Source of the DNA: Prevotellaceae bacterium
GTDB lineage: Bacteria > Bacteroidota > Bacteroidia > Bacteroidales > Bacteroidaceae
NCBI GenBank assembly: GCA_031262265.1
Contig: JAISIB010000156.1
Span: 1 to 17,295 of the forward strand
Length of the DNA stretch: 17,295 nucleotides
Direction of reading: 5' to 3'
Part shown: piece by piece, positions 1 through 7,709 of the stretch
Numbering within the stretch: position 1 is the stretch's first letter
Layout of the letters: each line of letters begins with the position of its first letter
Translations under genes and position numbers: made by a program
The notes under the pieces: model-generated
Databases searched by the model: none
What the model saw: only the letters and a program-made list of their open reading frames with translations
What the model was told of the DNA's origin: nothing

Positions 1-19
1 TACATTTGGTTAAATTTTA

Positions 20-30
20 GGGGGGGGGGG
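20..30. repeat. Homopolymeric G tract (11 G) upstream of the sensor operon
   Basis: Eleven consecutive G residues sit in otherwise A/T-rich DNA. The tract lies about 42 bases upstream of the likely -7 box (72-79) and about 66 bases upstream of the first start codon. Long poly-G tracts near promoters are the classic substrate of slipped-strand phase variation in other bacteria. Here that role is an inference. A homopolymer of this length can also be miscounted by sequencing. Confidence 0.75.
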
Positions 31-50
31 TAAAATATACAACTTTTTAT

Positions 51-79
51 AAAAGTAATACGAAAAACTATTACTTTTG
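51..79 (+). promoter_or_regulatory. Likely promoter and operator of the sensor operon
   Basis: TACTTTTG at 72-79 fits the Bacteroidota -7 consensus TAnnTTTG. It overlaps the right arm of a perfect 10-bp inverted repeat: AAAAGTAATA at 51-60 pairs with TATTACTTTT at 69-78 across an 8-base spacer. A second, smaller inverted repeat, ACTTTT-TAT-AAAAGT, lies at 42-56 around the -36 region. No clear TTTG -33 element is seen, so the promoter may need an activator. A protein bound to the repeat would be expected to affect polymerase binding. GGAGG at 81-85 is the only Shine-Dalgarno-like site, and it would fall at or just upstream of the predicted transcript start. Confidence 0.55.
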
Positions 80-96
80 CGGAGGCCTGTAATGTT

Positions 97-2319
97 ATGA
101 CCAAAACAATAGCTCTCGAAATCCTCTTTTTCTTGGCAATATCCGTCTCTGGCTTTGCCCAAGAAACATCCGTTGCAGTTGGACGGCAAACGCACGTCTT
201 GATTGTCAGCTCGGGGAGTTATGGCGATGAATGGACGCGAACACTTGTAAAATCTATCCAAGAAGCTATCAAAGAACGCGATCCTTCTGTTTCACTTTCC
301 GAATCTTTTGCATCTGTCGCAGAGAGTCGCTCCCTGATTGCCGACCTACTGAGCATGCAAGCCGCTTTTATGAGCGGACAGCGGAAAGATTCGGCCGACG
401 TATTGCCGGATTTGCTCATTTTGGTGGGCGATGAGGCGTGGATGTACTACGGAATGATGAAGAAACACCACTTGTTGACGCAAATGGGCGGGGTCTATTC
501 ACCTGCGATGGTCGATATATTGAATAACTTACCCGTTGTTTTGGTCGATTGTCGTCCGGAATTGCTGCGCAATCCCGAGAATTGGTTCAATCGTGGTTTC
601 TCATACACCCCGGGTGCTTTTGTATTTACCGAAAATACCTTCAATGGTTTACCGGTTACGGCACTTATGCGCCGCGAAGACGATTCTCCGACCATCGGCC
701 TCGTGCGTGCGTTGAATCCGAAGGTGAAAGAATTGATTTTCTTATCGACCGGAAATTATGCCGACGGTTATGCGCTCTATAAGCTCCAATCCAGGGTGAT
801 GCGGCAGTATCCCGAATTTCATTTGCAGGTTTGGGACGCTAATCCGCCGACCGAAACGCAGCGGCAGGAACTAGCAGATAGGTTGAAACGCCTTTCCAAG
901 AAAGAAAGTGCGGTATTGGTTTATTCTGCGCCGGTGCCGGAATGTACGGCACCCGTATTCTTACTGAACGATCGGTCGTATGAGGGTCGTCAGGTAGTGG
1001 GTGGCGTCTATCCGTTGGTTACCTCTTTCGCTATTCCGGCGGCCGAAGCGGTGTTACGCATTCTGGATGGCGAGGAGGCGTTTTCTATTCCCAGCCGAGT
1101 GGTCGAATATGATACGAACCTCAACGAGGAAGCTCTCGAATACTATGGCTGGACGAATGAAGCGGAGATGTTAGACGATGTAGTGATTAGAGACAGGAAC
1201 ATTTCTTTCTGGGAAACGCACATACGTCTGTTTATTGTGATCGCGATGGTGCTCATCGGCTTGCTATTCTCGTATCTTCTGTATCGTAGTAATGCACGCT
1301 ATCGACGCAACCTTAGAGCTTCGTTGCAGCTGTTGCAGCGTAAGTACGACGAGTTCTCTATGGTATATGAAAATATGCCGATGATTATGGCGCATTTCAA
1401 TAGCGAAGGAAAAATGATTGACGCCAGCCCGCACTCGGAACAGTTGCTACGGCAATTATGCGGCACGCCCGACGGCATTCACTTGTTCAGTAGCGGATTA
1501 TTGAGCCGAGATCGTCGTCGTTACGTCGTTAATAAGCAACAGTTGAGTAAAGAAGTGCAGGTGGGCGAACGAACTTATTCGCTGATCTTATATGTCTTAC
1601 CGAAAGAAACTACGGAGAACGAACAATCGCCGGCTTACTTGTTGATCGTGACCGACCATACCGAGCTGCGGAAAGAGGAGCAACTGCGACAAGAATACCA
1701 ACATGTCTTCCTCGAAGCATTGGATATGGCCAATATCGGCATTTGTCAGTACAATTTCTGCACGAAGAAAGTATTTGCCAACGACGTTTGGTTCAAGCAG
1801 CTTTGCCTGGCAGACCATGACCTGTCTAAAATTTACGAGCACATGGTGCCCGAAGACGCCACGCTGCTACAAACGTTCGTCAACGACGTAGTGGAAGGCA
1901 AGGCCTTTACGTTTGATAAAATTGTGCGTGTGACCGATGGCCTGGACTTATATAACCGGTGGTTGATTCTGACTGTCGAAGAGTACGCCCCTGCGGAGGA
2001 ACGCATCGTTTCCTTGGGCATCTCGTTGGATATGGATGCGCAAGTACGACGCGAAGAAGAGTTGGCCGATTCGCTGGCGCATGCCGCCGAAGCCGACCGC
2101 TTGAAAAATGCGTTTATCGCGAATGTGAGTAGACAAATACACCCGTCTATGGAATCCTTGATCCATTTGTCTTCTCAAATCACGATGGCTACTACGAAGG
2201 AAGAACGGGAAGAACTGCTGGTGAAGATTCAACATTACAACGACATGCTGTTGAATTACATCAAGCAAATCATCAAATTGTCGCGCGAAGACGAGGAAGA
2301 AAGGGGGCTGGGTATATGA
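97..2319 (+). CDS. Membrane sensor protein with degenerate, ATPase-less histidine kinase end
   Basis: A 740-residue protein. It has an N-terminal signal peptide (cleavage probably after the FAQ near residue 21), a periplasmic region to about 370 resembling type-1 periplasmic-binding-like sensor domains, one membrane span (about 377-396), and two PAS-like regions (about 418-528 and 536-655). A kinase-dimerisation-like stretch follows. It reads NVSRQIHPSM at 676-685 where an active kinase has N-x-S-H-E-x-R-T-P-L, so Arg679 occupies the phospho-acceptor His position. The protein ends about 60 residues later with no N, D or G boxes. The stop overlaps the next gene's start (ATGA), suggesting coupled translation. 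The periplasmic part resembles that of the next protein, for example VLIVSS/VLIISS and ILVGDEA/VLIGDEA, so the two look like tandem paralogs. Inferred role: a non-catalytic partner or modulator of the downstream kinase. The ligand is unknown. Confidence 0.85.
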   Translation: MTKTIALEILFFLAISVSGFAQETSVAVGRQTHVLIVSSGSYGDEWTRTLVKSIQEAIKERDPSVSLSESFASVAESRSLIADLLSMQAAFMSGQRKDSADVLPDLLILVGDEAWMYYGMMKKHHLLTQMGGVYSPAMVDILNNLPVVLVDCRPELLRNPENWFNRGFSYTPGAFVFTENTFNGLPVTALMRREDDSPTIGLVRALNPKVKELIFLSTGNYADGYALYKLQSRVMRQYPEFHLQVWDANPPTETQRQELADRLKRLSKKESAVLVYSAPVPECTAPVFLLNDRSYEGRQVVGGVYPLVTSFAIPAAEAVLRILDGEEAFSIPSRVVEYDTNLNEEALEYYGWTNEAEMLDDVVIRDRNISFWETHIRLFIVIAMVLIGLLFSYLLYRSNARYRRNLRASLQLLQRKYDEFSMVYENMPMIMAHFNSEGKMIDASPHSEQLLRQLCGTPDGIHLFSSGLLSRDRRRYVVNKQQLSKEVQVGERTYSLILYVLPKETTENEQSPAYLLIVTDHTELRKEEQLRQEYQHVFLEALDMANIGICQYNFCTKKVFANDVWFKQLCLADHDLSKIYEHMVPEDATLLQTFVNDVVEGKAFTFDKIVRVTDGLDLYNRWLILTVEEYAPAEERIVSLGISLDMDAQVRREEELADSLAHAAEADRLKNAFIANVSRQIHPSMESLIHLSSQITMATTKEEREELLVKIQHYNDMLLNYIKQIIKLSREDEEERGLGI

Positions 2320-4982
2320 TGAATATAAGGCTTAGACTTAGGTTATTATCTTACTTGCTCGTGTGTATATCTTACGGAGTTATCGCAAGAACAAACCTTG
2401 TTGGCGACTCACCAAAGGTGCTAATTATTTCTTCATATAGTTCCGAGGTTTATTGGAACGGAGCATTGGCGCGTACGCTCGTAGCGGATATTCGTGAACA
2501 ATATCCTGCGGCCGTTATCATAGGCAGGCATCTGAATGCGGACATGAATCCGCTCCCTGAGGTAGTGGATAACGTCATAAAATCCGGTATGTGGGAGATC
2601 GCAGGGTCGAAAGAAAAACAACGAGGAAATCTTCTCCACTCATTTCTTACGGTGCCGCAAGACGATTGCGCCGATGTTATTGTTCTAATCGGCGATGAGG
2701 CGTCGGCAGCATTTGGTCGTTTAGTGCCCGAATTAGGCATTTGGAACGACGTGCCCGTTGTTATGTGTATAACGGATACGGAATTTCAGCAGATCAAGTA
2801 TCCGAACCCCATGACAGGCGTGCGCCTGCAATTGCCCGTATATGAAAATCTAAAACTTATAAGTACTCTGAACCATAACCTTAAAAAGTTGGTGTGGGTG
2901 GACAATGATTATTTGTCCGCGCGTCAGGCTTACGCGGCCGTGAAAGCCGCGTTGCCTGATGTGTTACCTAACGTGCAATTGGAACGATTGATTAGTACGC
3001 CGCAAAACGTAGATTCTATCTATACTTGCCTGACTGCCGTGCACGAGGACGTTGCGTTTCTTACGTTGCTATGGAATATCTCCGATCGATTCAGTATGCA
3101 CTCTATGGAACAACTGCATTCGATGTTCAATGCTTACTTGTTGTCGCCGCTATTCTCACTGTCGCCGCAATCAATGGACATGGGGATGTGGACAGGCGGG
3201 TATCATATTCCCATACCGGAGATTGTTAATAGAATGTCTAACTTGTTGGTTAAGATACTGCAAGGGGCAGAAGCCAGAAGTCTGCCCGTCGAGCGGATCA
3301 CGAAAGGCGAGAGCGTACTTGATCACCGTCTACTGGAACGTTACGACCTGTTGGATGCTGCTAAGCTACTGCCTGATGTGCATATTGTCAACGAGCCTTG
3401 GCCGTTCTATCGGTGGGCGTTGACGCGCGTGCTGTTCTTGTCGCTCTTAGCGTTGATCATAGGTGGCGTATTGCTTTTCTGGGCGGCCTCGTGGCTGCAA
3501 AATAATCTGCTACGAAAGAATCATAAACGTTATTGTCGGTTGCACGATAGATTACAAGCGATTTATAAGCGAGCAGGTATAGACTTTGCGGTGTATAACG
3601 AGGTAGGTGAGCAGGTGATGTCCGTTGTTAATCAGTTGGAAAAAGGCGAAGAGCGGCAGTTGCTGGCGAAGCGGTTGCAACAGATCGCTTTGTGGACGGA
3701 AGAAGACAGTCGGCAATGGCTCGCGGGTCATACCGTCTTGAAAGAGATAACGCTGAAAGCCGACTCCACGACCTTGCCCGATAAAAGATTCCGCCTGATT
3801 GCCTATCGTATCAAGGGTGGTCGCTATGCCGGTCACTTACTGGTATTGGTCATGGATATTACAAAATTACAGATCATTGCGGATGAGCGAAACGAGTTAG
3901 CCGACTTTTTACGTTATGCATCCGATACGAGCGGGATCGGGGTGATGGCGTATAAGTTGCATGCCGAAGGAGCCAAAAAGACACATCCTTGGTGTAAGAA
4001 TCTGGGTGAAAACTATTCGCCGAATGCGATTTCGACTTATCAGCACGTACAGTCTCCTTATAGAGAAGAGATCCAAGCATGGCTTGCGGGTGCGAAAAGC
4101 GAACCGTTCAATCAAGAAATCATCGTAGATACGGAAGGAAATCTACGTTGGGTGCGTCTAATTTTATTTATAAACACCGATGATCCCGATTTGCTCATCG
4201 GATTGAACATTAACGTCACCAAACAGAAGGAGGAAGAAGTATGTTTGCAGGAGGCGATAGGGAAAGCGGATCAGGCGCGACAAGACAAGGAGATTTTCAT
4301 CAATAGCATCAATCACGAAGTGCGTACGCCGTTGAACGCGATCGTAGGATTCTCAACCATACTCTCGTTGGTAGACGAAGAGAATGAGGACACGGATAAC
4401 TTAAAGACCTTGATTCTGCGGAACAACCGTTTGTTGACGATGTTAATCGACAATATTATCGAATTATCCGAGGTGGAAGCGGGCAGTATCAACTTTACGA
4501 TTGAACCGATCAAAGTATCCGAACTCTATGAGAAAGCGAGAGACATGGGCTATCTTTCCTTGTACGACAAAAAACTGGATATAATATTCGAAGAAACGAC
4601 GGAGCAGGTGATTTATACGGATAAGGCGGGCATCCTGCGCGTGCTGCTGCATTTACTTTCCAACGCGATTAAGTTCACCGATAAGGGTTGTATTCGCATC
4701 GGGATGACCCGAACGCCGGACGATCGCTTTTATTGCGGCTATATGACCGACACCGGTTGCGGCATCTCGCCCGAAGAAATCGAGAACATCTTCAAGCCGT
4801 TTTACAAGATAGATAGCTACCAACAAGGAACGGGTTTGGGATTGACATTGTGTAAGGCCTTGGTGACGCATATGGGCGGTTCGATAGAAATTAAATCGGA
4901 GTTGAACGAAGGGACGCGCGTAGAAGTGAAATTACCGATACCGGATATTGCCCGTAGCAGCGGCCAAGTTCTCAGCGACTAA
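2316..4982 (+). CDS. PAS-containing membrane sensor histidine kinase
   Basis: An 888-residue sensor kinase that is catalytically complete by motif. A signal peptide or first membrane segment covers about residues 5-24, followed by a periplasmic sensor to about 365 and a membrane span at about 369-389. Two PAS-like regions lie at about 410-520 and 531-640. The HisKA box carries the phospho-acceptor His667 in N-H-E-V-R-T-P-L. The ATPase domain has Asn783 in the N box (SNAIKFT), Asp812 in DTGCGIS and a GTGLGL G2 box at 838-843. It has no receiver or DNA-binding domain, and no response regulator gene is in the window, so its partner lies elsewhere. It starts inside the last codons of the upstream pseudokinase-like gene. 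ATG 2319 is an alternative start. It ends tail-to-tail with the DAHP synthase gene, overlapping by 11 bases, with no terminator visible between them. Confidence 0.92.
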   Translation: MMNIRLRLRLLSYLLVCISYGVIARTNLVGDSPKVLIISSYSSEVYWNGALARTLVADIREQYPAAVIIGRHLNADMNPLPEVVDNVIKSGMWEIAGSKEKQRGNLLHSFLTVPQDDCADVIVLIGDEASAAFGRLVPELGIWNDVPVVMCITDTEFQQIKYPNPMTGVRLQLPVYENLKLISTLNHNLKKLVWVDNDYLSARQAYAAVKAALPDVLPNVQLERLISTPQNVDSIYTCLTAVHEDVAFLTLLWNISDRFSMHSMEQLHSMFNAYLLSPLFSLSPQSMDMGMWTGGYHIPIPEIVNRMSNLLVKILQGAEARSLPVERITKGESVLDHRLLERYDLLDAAKLLPDVHIVNEPWPFYRWALTRVLFLSLLALIIGGVLLFWAASWLQNNLLRKNHKRYCRLHDRLQAIYKRAGIDFAVYNEVGEQVMSVVNQLEKGEERQLLAKRLQQIALWTEEDSRQWLAGHTVLKEITLKADSTTLPDKRFRLIAYRIKGGRYAGHLLVLVMDITKLQIIADERNELADFLRYASDTSGIGVMAYKLHAEGAKKTHPWCKNLGENYSPNAISTYQHVQSPYREEIQAWLAGAKSEPFNQEIIVDTEGNLRWVRLILFINTDDPDLLIGLNINVTKQKEEEVCLQEAIGKADQARQDKEIFINSINHEVRTPLNAIVGFSTILSLVDEENEDTDNLKTLILRNNRLLTMLIDNIIELSEVEAGSINFTIEPIKVSELYEKARDMGYLSLYDKKLDIIFEETTEQVIYTDKAGILRVLLHLLSNAIKFTDKGCIRIGMTRTPDDRFYCGYMTDTGCGISPEEIENIFKPFYKIDSYQQGTGLGLTLCKALVTHMGGSIEIKSELNEGTRVEVKLPIPDIARSSGQVLSD

Positions 4983-6030
4983 CGATTTCTACTTGTTGGC
5001 GTACGCTTTCTTCGTGAATGGCCTCAAAGATTTGTTTCAATACACGTCCGTCTACTCCGCAACGCTCGGCTTGTGCTCCGTATCTCTCTAAAATATCTTT
5101 ATAACGCCCTGATTGGACAACCGGCATTTGGTGCTCTTTCTTGTAGTGCCCTATTTCGCGCGCAATATGCATGCGCCGCGCCAACGTTTCCATGAGTGTT
5201 TGGTCGCAAGCATCGATTTGTCGGCGTAGTTCCGTGAGTTCTTCGGTTGCGGCCGTTTCTCTTCTGACAATCAAACGCTGTAATAGTTGCCTCAACGCTT
5301 CGGGTGTGATTTGTTGAGCCGCGTCGCTCCACGCATCATCGGGAGAACAGTGCACTTCAAGCATAAGTCCGTCAAAGTTCATATCCAGTGCTTGCTGGCT
5401 GATACTTGCCGTGAGGTCGCGCCGACCGCCGATATGGCTGGGATCACAGAGAATCGGTAGCGTAGGTATGCGCCGGTGCAATTCGATAGGGATGTGCCAA
5501 TGCGGAACGTTGCGATAAAGTTGCCGATCGTAGCTACCGAACCCGCGATGTACGGCGCATAAACGCGTAATCCCTGAGAGATAGAAGCGTTCGAGCGCGC
5601 CGATCCACAGTTCGAGGTCAGGGGTGAGCGGATTCTTAACCAATACGGGAACATCGGTGCCGTGCAGGGCGTCGGCAATCTCTTGTACGGCAAAAGGATT
5701 GGACGATGTGCGTGCACCGACCCACAAAATGTCGACGCCTGCCTGCAAGGCTTCGTCGACGTGCCGCGCCGCGGCCACTTCCGTGGCGACGTACATAGCG
5801 GTCTCCTGCTTGACTTGTCGTAGCCAAGGCAATCCTTGACTGCCTACGCCTTCAAATTGGCCGGGCTTGGTTCGAGGTTTCCATAGGCCGCCTCGAAAAA
5901 TGCGTATACCGCTTTGAGCCAGTTGTTTGGCGGTAGACAACGTTTGCTCGGGCGTTTCTATACTGCAAGGACCGGCGATGATAATCGGACGATCCGGTAA
6001 GTCGTTCGGTAAGATGGGTAAGATGTCCAT
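4972..6030 (-). CDS. Bifunctional DAHP synthase / chorismate mutase
   Basis: A 352-residue cytoplasmic enzyme of the shikimate pathway. Residues 1 to about 255 are a type I-beta DAHP synthase, joining phosphoenolpyruvate and erythrose 4-phosphate. Visible motifs are GPCSIE (20-25, with the metal-ligand Cys22), the KPRT phosphate loop (51-54), GARTSSNPF (105-113), VKNP (131-134), CDPSHIGGRR (195-204) and EVHCSP (225-230). Residues about 262-345 are an AroQ-type chorismate mutase with LRRQID, Lys297 and Arg309 at the expected catalytic positions. This order, synthase then mutase, is known from Bacteroidota, where the mutase part also takes part in feedback control. In many relatives the gene sits in a cluster with prephenate dehydratase and dehydrogenase genes, but here it stands alone. 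The start codon directly abuts a 21-bp repeat array. No good promoter box was found. Confidence 0.93.
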   Translation of the reverse strand: MDILPILPNDLPDRPIIIAGPCSIETPEQTLSTAKQLAQSGIRIFRGGLWKPRTKPGQFEGVGSQGLPWLRQVKQETAMYVATEVAAARHVDEALQAGVDILWVGARTSSNPFAVQEIADALHGTDVPVLVKNPLTPDLELWIGALERFYLSGITRLCAVHRGFGSYDRQLYRNVPHWHIPIELHRRIPTLPILCDPSHIGGRRDLTASISQQALDMNFDGLMLEVHCSPDDAWSDAAQQITPEALRQLLQRLIVRRETAATEELTELRRQIDACDQTLMETLARRMHIAREIGHYKKEHQMPVVQSGRYKDILERYGAQAERCGVDGRVLKQIFEAIHEESVRQQVEIVSR

Positions 6031-6093
6031 TTTTGCTCGTAAGATATTTTATTTTCCGGCTTTGTCGTTGGAACAAGCGGGTCAGTTATTTTG
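6031..6093 (+). repeat. Array A: three degenerate 21-bp units
   Basis: Three contiguous 21-base units (6031, 6052, 6073). Unit 1 has CTCGTAAGATAT, unit 2 has TTTTCCGGCTTTG, and unit 3 has ACAAGCGGGTCAGTTAT. Unit 3 matches a unit of the array at 15551-15571 (opposite strand) at 18 of 21 positions. The array begins at the base next to the DAHP synthase start codon, so it forms that gene's 5' leader. Confidence 0.6.
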
Positions 6094-6146
6094 CTTAGAA
6101 ACGTGCAAGTTTACAAAGAAATGGGTGTGCGTGCAACGGTTTGCGC

Positions 6147-6180
6147 AAAAAAAGAGGTATCGCGCCTGCGACACCTCTTT
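6147..6180 (-). terminator. Intrinsic terminator of gdhA
   Basis: A hairpin pairs AAAGAGGT (6151-6158) with ACCTCTTT (6173-6180). An A/C mismatch, a TCGC/GCGA inner stem and the loop GCCT complete it. Read on the minus strand it is followed by seven T residues (complement of 6147-6153). It lies 19 bases after the glutamate dehydrogenase stop codon. Confidence 0.85.
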
Positions 6181-6199
6181 TCTTTCGTTTGCGGGAGTA

Positions 6200-7537
6200 T
6201 CAGACGATACCTTGTTCCATCATGGCATGCGCTACTTTCATGAAGCCTGCCACGTTGGCTCCTTTCATATAGTTGATATATCCGTCAGCTTCGGTGCCGT
6301 ATTTCACGCACTGTGCATGAATGTCGTGCATAATGTCGTGCAGGCGTTTGTCTACCTCTTCGGCATTCCAACTCAGGTGCATCGCGTTTTGCGACATTTC
6401 CAAACCGGAAGTAGCGACGCCGCCGGCGTTCACCGCCTTGCCCGGTCCGTACATAATCTTGTGCGCAATGAATGCATCAATGGCTTCGGGCGTACACCCC
6501 ATGTTGGATATTTCTCCGACGCATGCTACGCCGTTGTCGATGAGCCGTTGAGCGTCTTCGCCGTTCAGTTCGTTTTGCGTGGCGCAAGGCAGCGCGATGT
6601 CACACTTCACTTCCCACGGGCGTTTGCCGGGTATGAACGTAGCACTCGGAAACTCTTCGGCATAAGGAGCGACGACGTCGTTGCCCGATGCGCGCAGTTC
6701 CAGCATATATTCTATCTTCTTGCCGCTGATTCCTTCGGGGTCGTACACATAGCCGTCAGGGCCGGAGAGCGTAACCACCTTGCCGCCCAACTCCGTCGCT
6801 TTCAGCGCGGCACCCCATGCCACGTTGCCGAAACCGGATATGGCAATCGTCTTGCCTTTAATGTCCATGCCTTTGGTTTGAAGCATTTCTTTGACGAAAT
6901 ATAACCCGCCGAATCCCGTAGCTTCGGGACGAATCAGCGAACCGCCGTATTCTAATCCCTTACCGGTTAGCGTTCCTGTGACTTCGCGGGTGAGTTTTTT
7001 GTACATACCGTACATATATCCTATTTCGCGACCACCTACGCCGATGTCGCCGGCCGGAACGTCGGTGTTCGGACCTATCTGGCGCCACAATTCCAGCATG
7101 AACGCCTGACAGAAACGCATGATCTCTGCGTCGCTCTTACCGCGCGGCGAGAAATCGGAGCCGCCTTTGGCACCACCCATGGGCAATGTAGTGAGTGCAT
7201 TCTTGAATGTTTGCTCGAAACCTAAGAATTTGAGAATGGAGAGCGTCACCGATGCGTGGAAGCGTATACCTCCTTTGTACGGACCAATGGCGTTGTTGAA
7301 TTGAACACGGTAGCCCAAGTTAGTTTGTACTTCGCCTTTATCATCTACCCATGTCACGCGGAACGTAGAGATACGGTCGGGTTCTACCAAGCGTTCGATA
7401 ATTTTCGCTTTCTCAAACTCGGGATGTTGATTGTAAATGTCTGCGATGGACAAAAGCACCTCTTTGACTGCTTGCAGGTACTCCGATTCGCCCGGATGCT
7501 TGGCTTCGAGCGACGCCATTACTTTGTCGATATTCAT
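6200..7537 (-). CDS. gdhA: Glutamate dehydrogenase, probably NADP-dependent
   Basis: A 445-residue cytoplasmic enzyme of the hexameric GdhA family, interconverting 2-oxoglutarate plus ammonium and glutamate. Its length is normal for the family. Visible motifs are YKGGIRFH (87-94) and PMGGAKGGSDF (119-129), with the catalytic Lys124. PAGDIGVGGREIG (161-173) holds the catalytic Asp164, and the Rossmann motif GFGNVA (235-240) is followed by a second strand ending in TLSGPDG. The small residue there, rather than an acid, favours NADP, but cofactor choice cannot be settled by eye. The gene is a single-gene unit: a TAnnTTTG promoter lies upstream and an intrinsic terminator downstream. It would supply glutamate nitrogen for amino acid synthesis or assimilate ammonium. 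Confidence 0.96.
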   Translation of the reverse strand: MNIDKVMASLEAKHPGESEYLQAVKEVLLSIADIYNQHPEFEKAKIIERLVEPDRISTFRVTWVDDKGEVQTNLGYRVQFNNAIGPYKGGIRFHASVTLSILKFLGFEQTFKNALTTLPMGGAKGGSDFSPRGKSDAEIMRFCQAFMLELWRQIGPNTDVPAGDIGVGGREIGYMYGMYKKLTREVTGTLTGKGLEYGGSLIRPEATGFGGLYFVKEMLQTKGMDIKGKTIAISGFGNVAWGAALKATELGGKVVTLSGPDGYVYDPEGISGKKIEYMLELRASGNDVVAPYAEEFPSATFIPGKRPWEVKCDIALPCATQNELNGEDAQRLIDNGVACVGEISNMGCTPEAIDAFIAHKIMYGPGKAVNAGGVATSGLEMSQNAMHLSWNAEEVDKRLHDIMHDIHAQCVKYGTEADGYINYMKGANVAGFMKVAHAMMEQGIV

Positions 7538-7597
7538 AAGACGGCAATATTTTTAAATGGTTTGTTTGTTTTGATAAAATGTTATATTTATCGCGTG

Positions 7598-7631
7598 CAA
7601 ATATACCCTTTCTTTTATTCGCGTGTACAAA
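7598..7631 (-). promoter_or_regulatory. Promoter of gdhA
   Basis: On the minus strand TATATTTG (7605-7598) matches the Bacteroidota -7 consensus TAnnTTTG. TTTG at 7631-7628 can serve as the -33 element, with a 22-base spacer that is slightly longer than usual. Transcription would start near 7592, giving a leader of roughly 55 bases. Confidence 0.65.
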
Positions 7632-7640
7632 AATGGATAA

Positions 7641-7685
7641 AATTATGGCGGAAAACTATTAAAAAGACAGTTCTCCGCCATAATT
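7641..7685 (-). terminator. Intrinsic terminator of the prolyl oligopeptidase gene
   Basis: A perfect 12-bp stem pairs AATTATGGCGGA (7641-7652) with TCCGCCATAATT (7674-7685). It is extended inward past one A/C mismatch by AACT/AGTT, leaving an 11-base loop. On the minus strand a T-rich run follows (TTTTATCCATTTTT), and this run reaches the gdhA -33 element, so terminator and next promoter are back to back. Confidence 0.8.
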
Positions 7686-7709
7686 AACTATTGAGAAACG
7701 GTTGTAGAC

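Noticed and set aside
10..261. Minus-strand 83-residue frame covering the poly-G tract
   Set aside because: Its proline run is just the G tract read in reverse; it lies over the sensor promoter and gene start and has no domain-like content.
97..2319. First sensor gene as a pseudogene or a frameshifted half of a kinase
   Set aside because: The frame is intact for 740 residues, and the next gene starts with its own signal peptide and sensor, so no missing ATPase domain follows in another frame.
5927..6904. Plus-strand 325-residue open frame opposite gdhA and the DAHP synthase gene
   Set aside because: It runs antisense to two well-supported genes and through a terminator and repeat array; its translation is low-complexity shadow sequence without family motifs.
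7538..7709. Possible small RNA or riboswitch between gdhA and the peptidase gene
   Set aside because: The hairpin and promoter elements are fully explained as the peptidase terminator and gdhA promoter; no conserved riboswitch-like fold is recognised.
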